This document shows, in pieces, positions 60,084 through 60,228 of a stretch of DNA of 60,228 bases. Below the pieces are notes generated by a model. That model made no database searches. It worked only from the letters and a program-made list of their open reading frames with translations, and had not been told where the DNA came from. The DNA comes from Phascolarctobacterium sp. (GTDB taxonomy: Bacteria > Bacillota > Negativicutes > Acidaminococcales > Acidaminococcaceae). Each line of letters begins with the position of its first letter. The first letter of the stretch is position 1. The translations under genes and the position numbers were made by a program. The stretch lies in contig JAGAPX010000014.1 in NCBI GenBank assembly GCA_017623055.1, positions 1 to 60,228 of the forward strand, in the 5' to 3' direction.

Positions 60084-60228
60084 TTATGCAACAAATATGT
60101 TAGTAGTTTCTGCCATTTCAATTACCTTACCGTAAGAAGTACAGTTTCCGTGCTTGGCTTCATCGAAACATCTTTCAGTAATCTGCATTTCGTTCTGCAA
60201 AGCATCCACTGCCATCTGAGCAGTAGTC
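60084..60228 (-). CDS. 3' end of another element gene (cut by the window edge)
   Basis: An open frame runs in from the right edge and ends at TAA (60084-60086), 13 bases before the next start. The visible 47 residues (QMAVDALQNEMQITERCFDE, then HGNCTSYGKVIEMAETTNIF at the end) are too few to assign. The tight spacing makes it part of the same operon. Confidence 0.6.
   Translation of the reverse strand, partial: TTAQMAVDALQNEMQITERCFDEAKHGNCTSYGKVIEMAETTNIFVA

Overview
The window comes from a diderm member of the Firmicutes, class Negativicutes. It combines Firmicute-like genes and strong Shine-Dalgarno sites with a complete outer-membrane and lipopolysaccharide toolkit: BamA, TamB, Skp/OmpH, Lpx, Kds, Lpt and a minimal Mla system. 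A surface protein also carries an S-layer-homology (SLH) module. The gene order resembles Acidaminococcaceae such as Phascolarctobacterium, but the genus is an inference I cannot prove from the sequence alone.

Region 1 (1-8.4 kb) is envelope traffic and surface. It holds mlaE-mlaF-mlaD, in which MlaD carries its own C-terminal outer-membrane-barrel-like domain, then a TolC-type channel behind a promoter with a perfect TetR-type palindrome, then an XRE regulator next to a 1065-residue trimeric autotransporter that ends in an SLH module. Region 2 (8.4-8.75 kb) is a compact type I toxin-antitoxin locus: a 25-residue holin-like peptide, a convergent antisense RNA with its own promoter, and a toxin mRNA able to pair its 5' and 3' ends. 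Region 3 (8.8-16.9 kb) is housekeeping and stress: deoC, walJ-like, a lipoprotein HtrA, rlmH, a lipoprotein barnase with barstar, a Uup-like ABC-F, a MATE pump and a DUF1624 membrane protein.

Region 4 (16.9-46.3 kb) is one long run of outer-membrane biogenesis genes on the plus strand. Its order is tamB, a sigma factor, a small membrane protein, bamA, an unknown secreted protein, two Skp-like genes flanking a coiled-coil lipoprotein, lpxD, lpxL, lpxC, fabZ, lpxA, lpxI, lpxB, msbA, a waaA-lpxK fusion, kdsB, kdsA, kdsD, kdsC, a second lpxL, lptC, lptA, lptB, one lptF/G permease and a DUF3084 protein. Together these make lipid A and Kdo, join them, flip the product and export it, while building the barrel-assembly machinery. 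A YqgF-like nuclease, a cyclodeaminase and two tRNA-Ser genes follow.

Region 5 (47.6-60.2 kb, open at the right edge) is an integrated mobile element inserted just after tRNA-Ser(GCU). Every gene in it is on the minus strand and the DNA is more A+T rich. The first module (integrase, excisionase, relaxase, ribbon-helix-helix accessory protein, SF3 helicase) is that of an integrative mobilizable element. Beyond it lie two large proteins I cannot identify (572 and 727 residues), an XRE repressor beside a 14-bp-arm inverted repeat, and a recombination module containing an ERF annealing protein, a Cas4/AddB-like nuclease and, unexpectedly, a full-length ribosomal protein bS6 homologue. The most novel-looking material is in this element; the most complete small system is the type I toxin-antitoxin locus.
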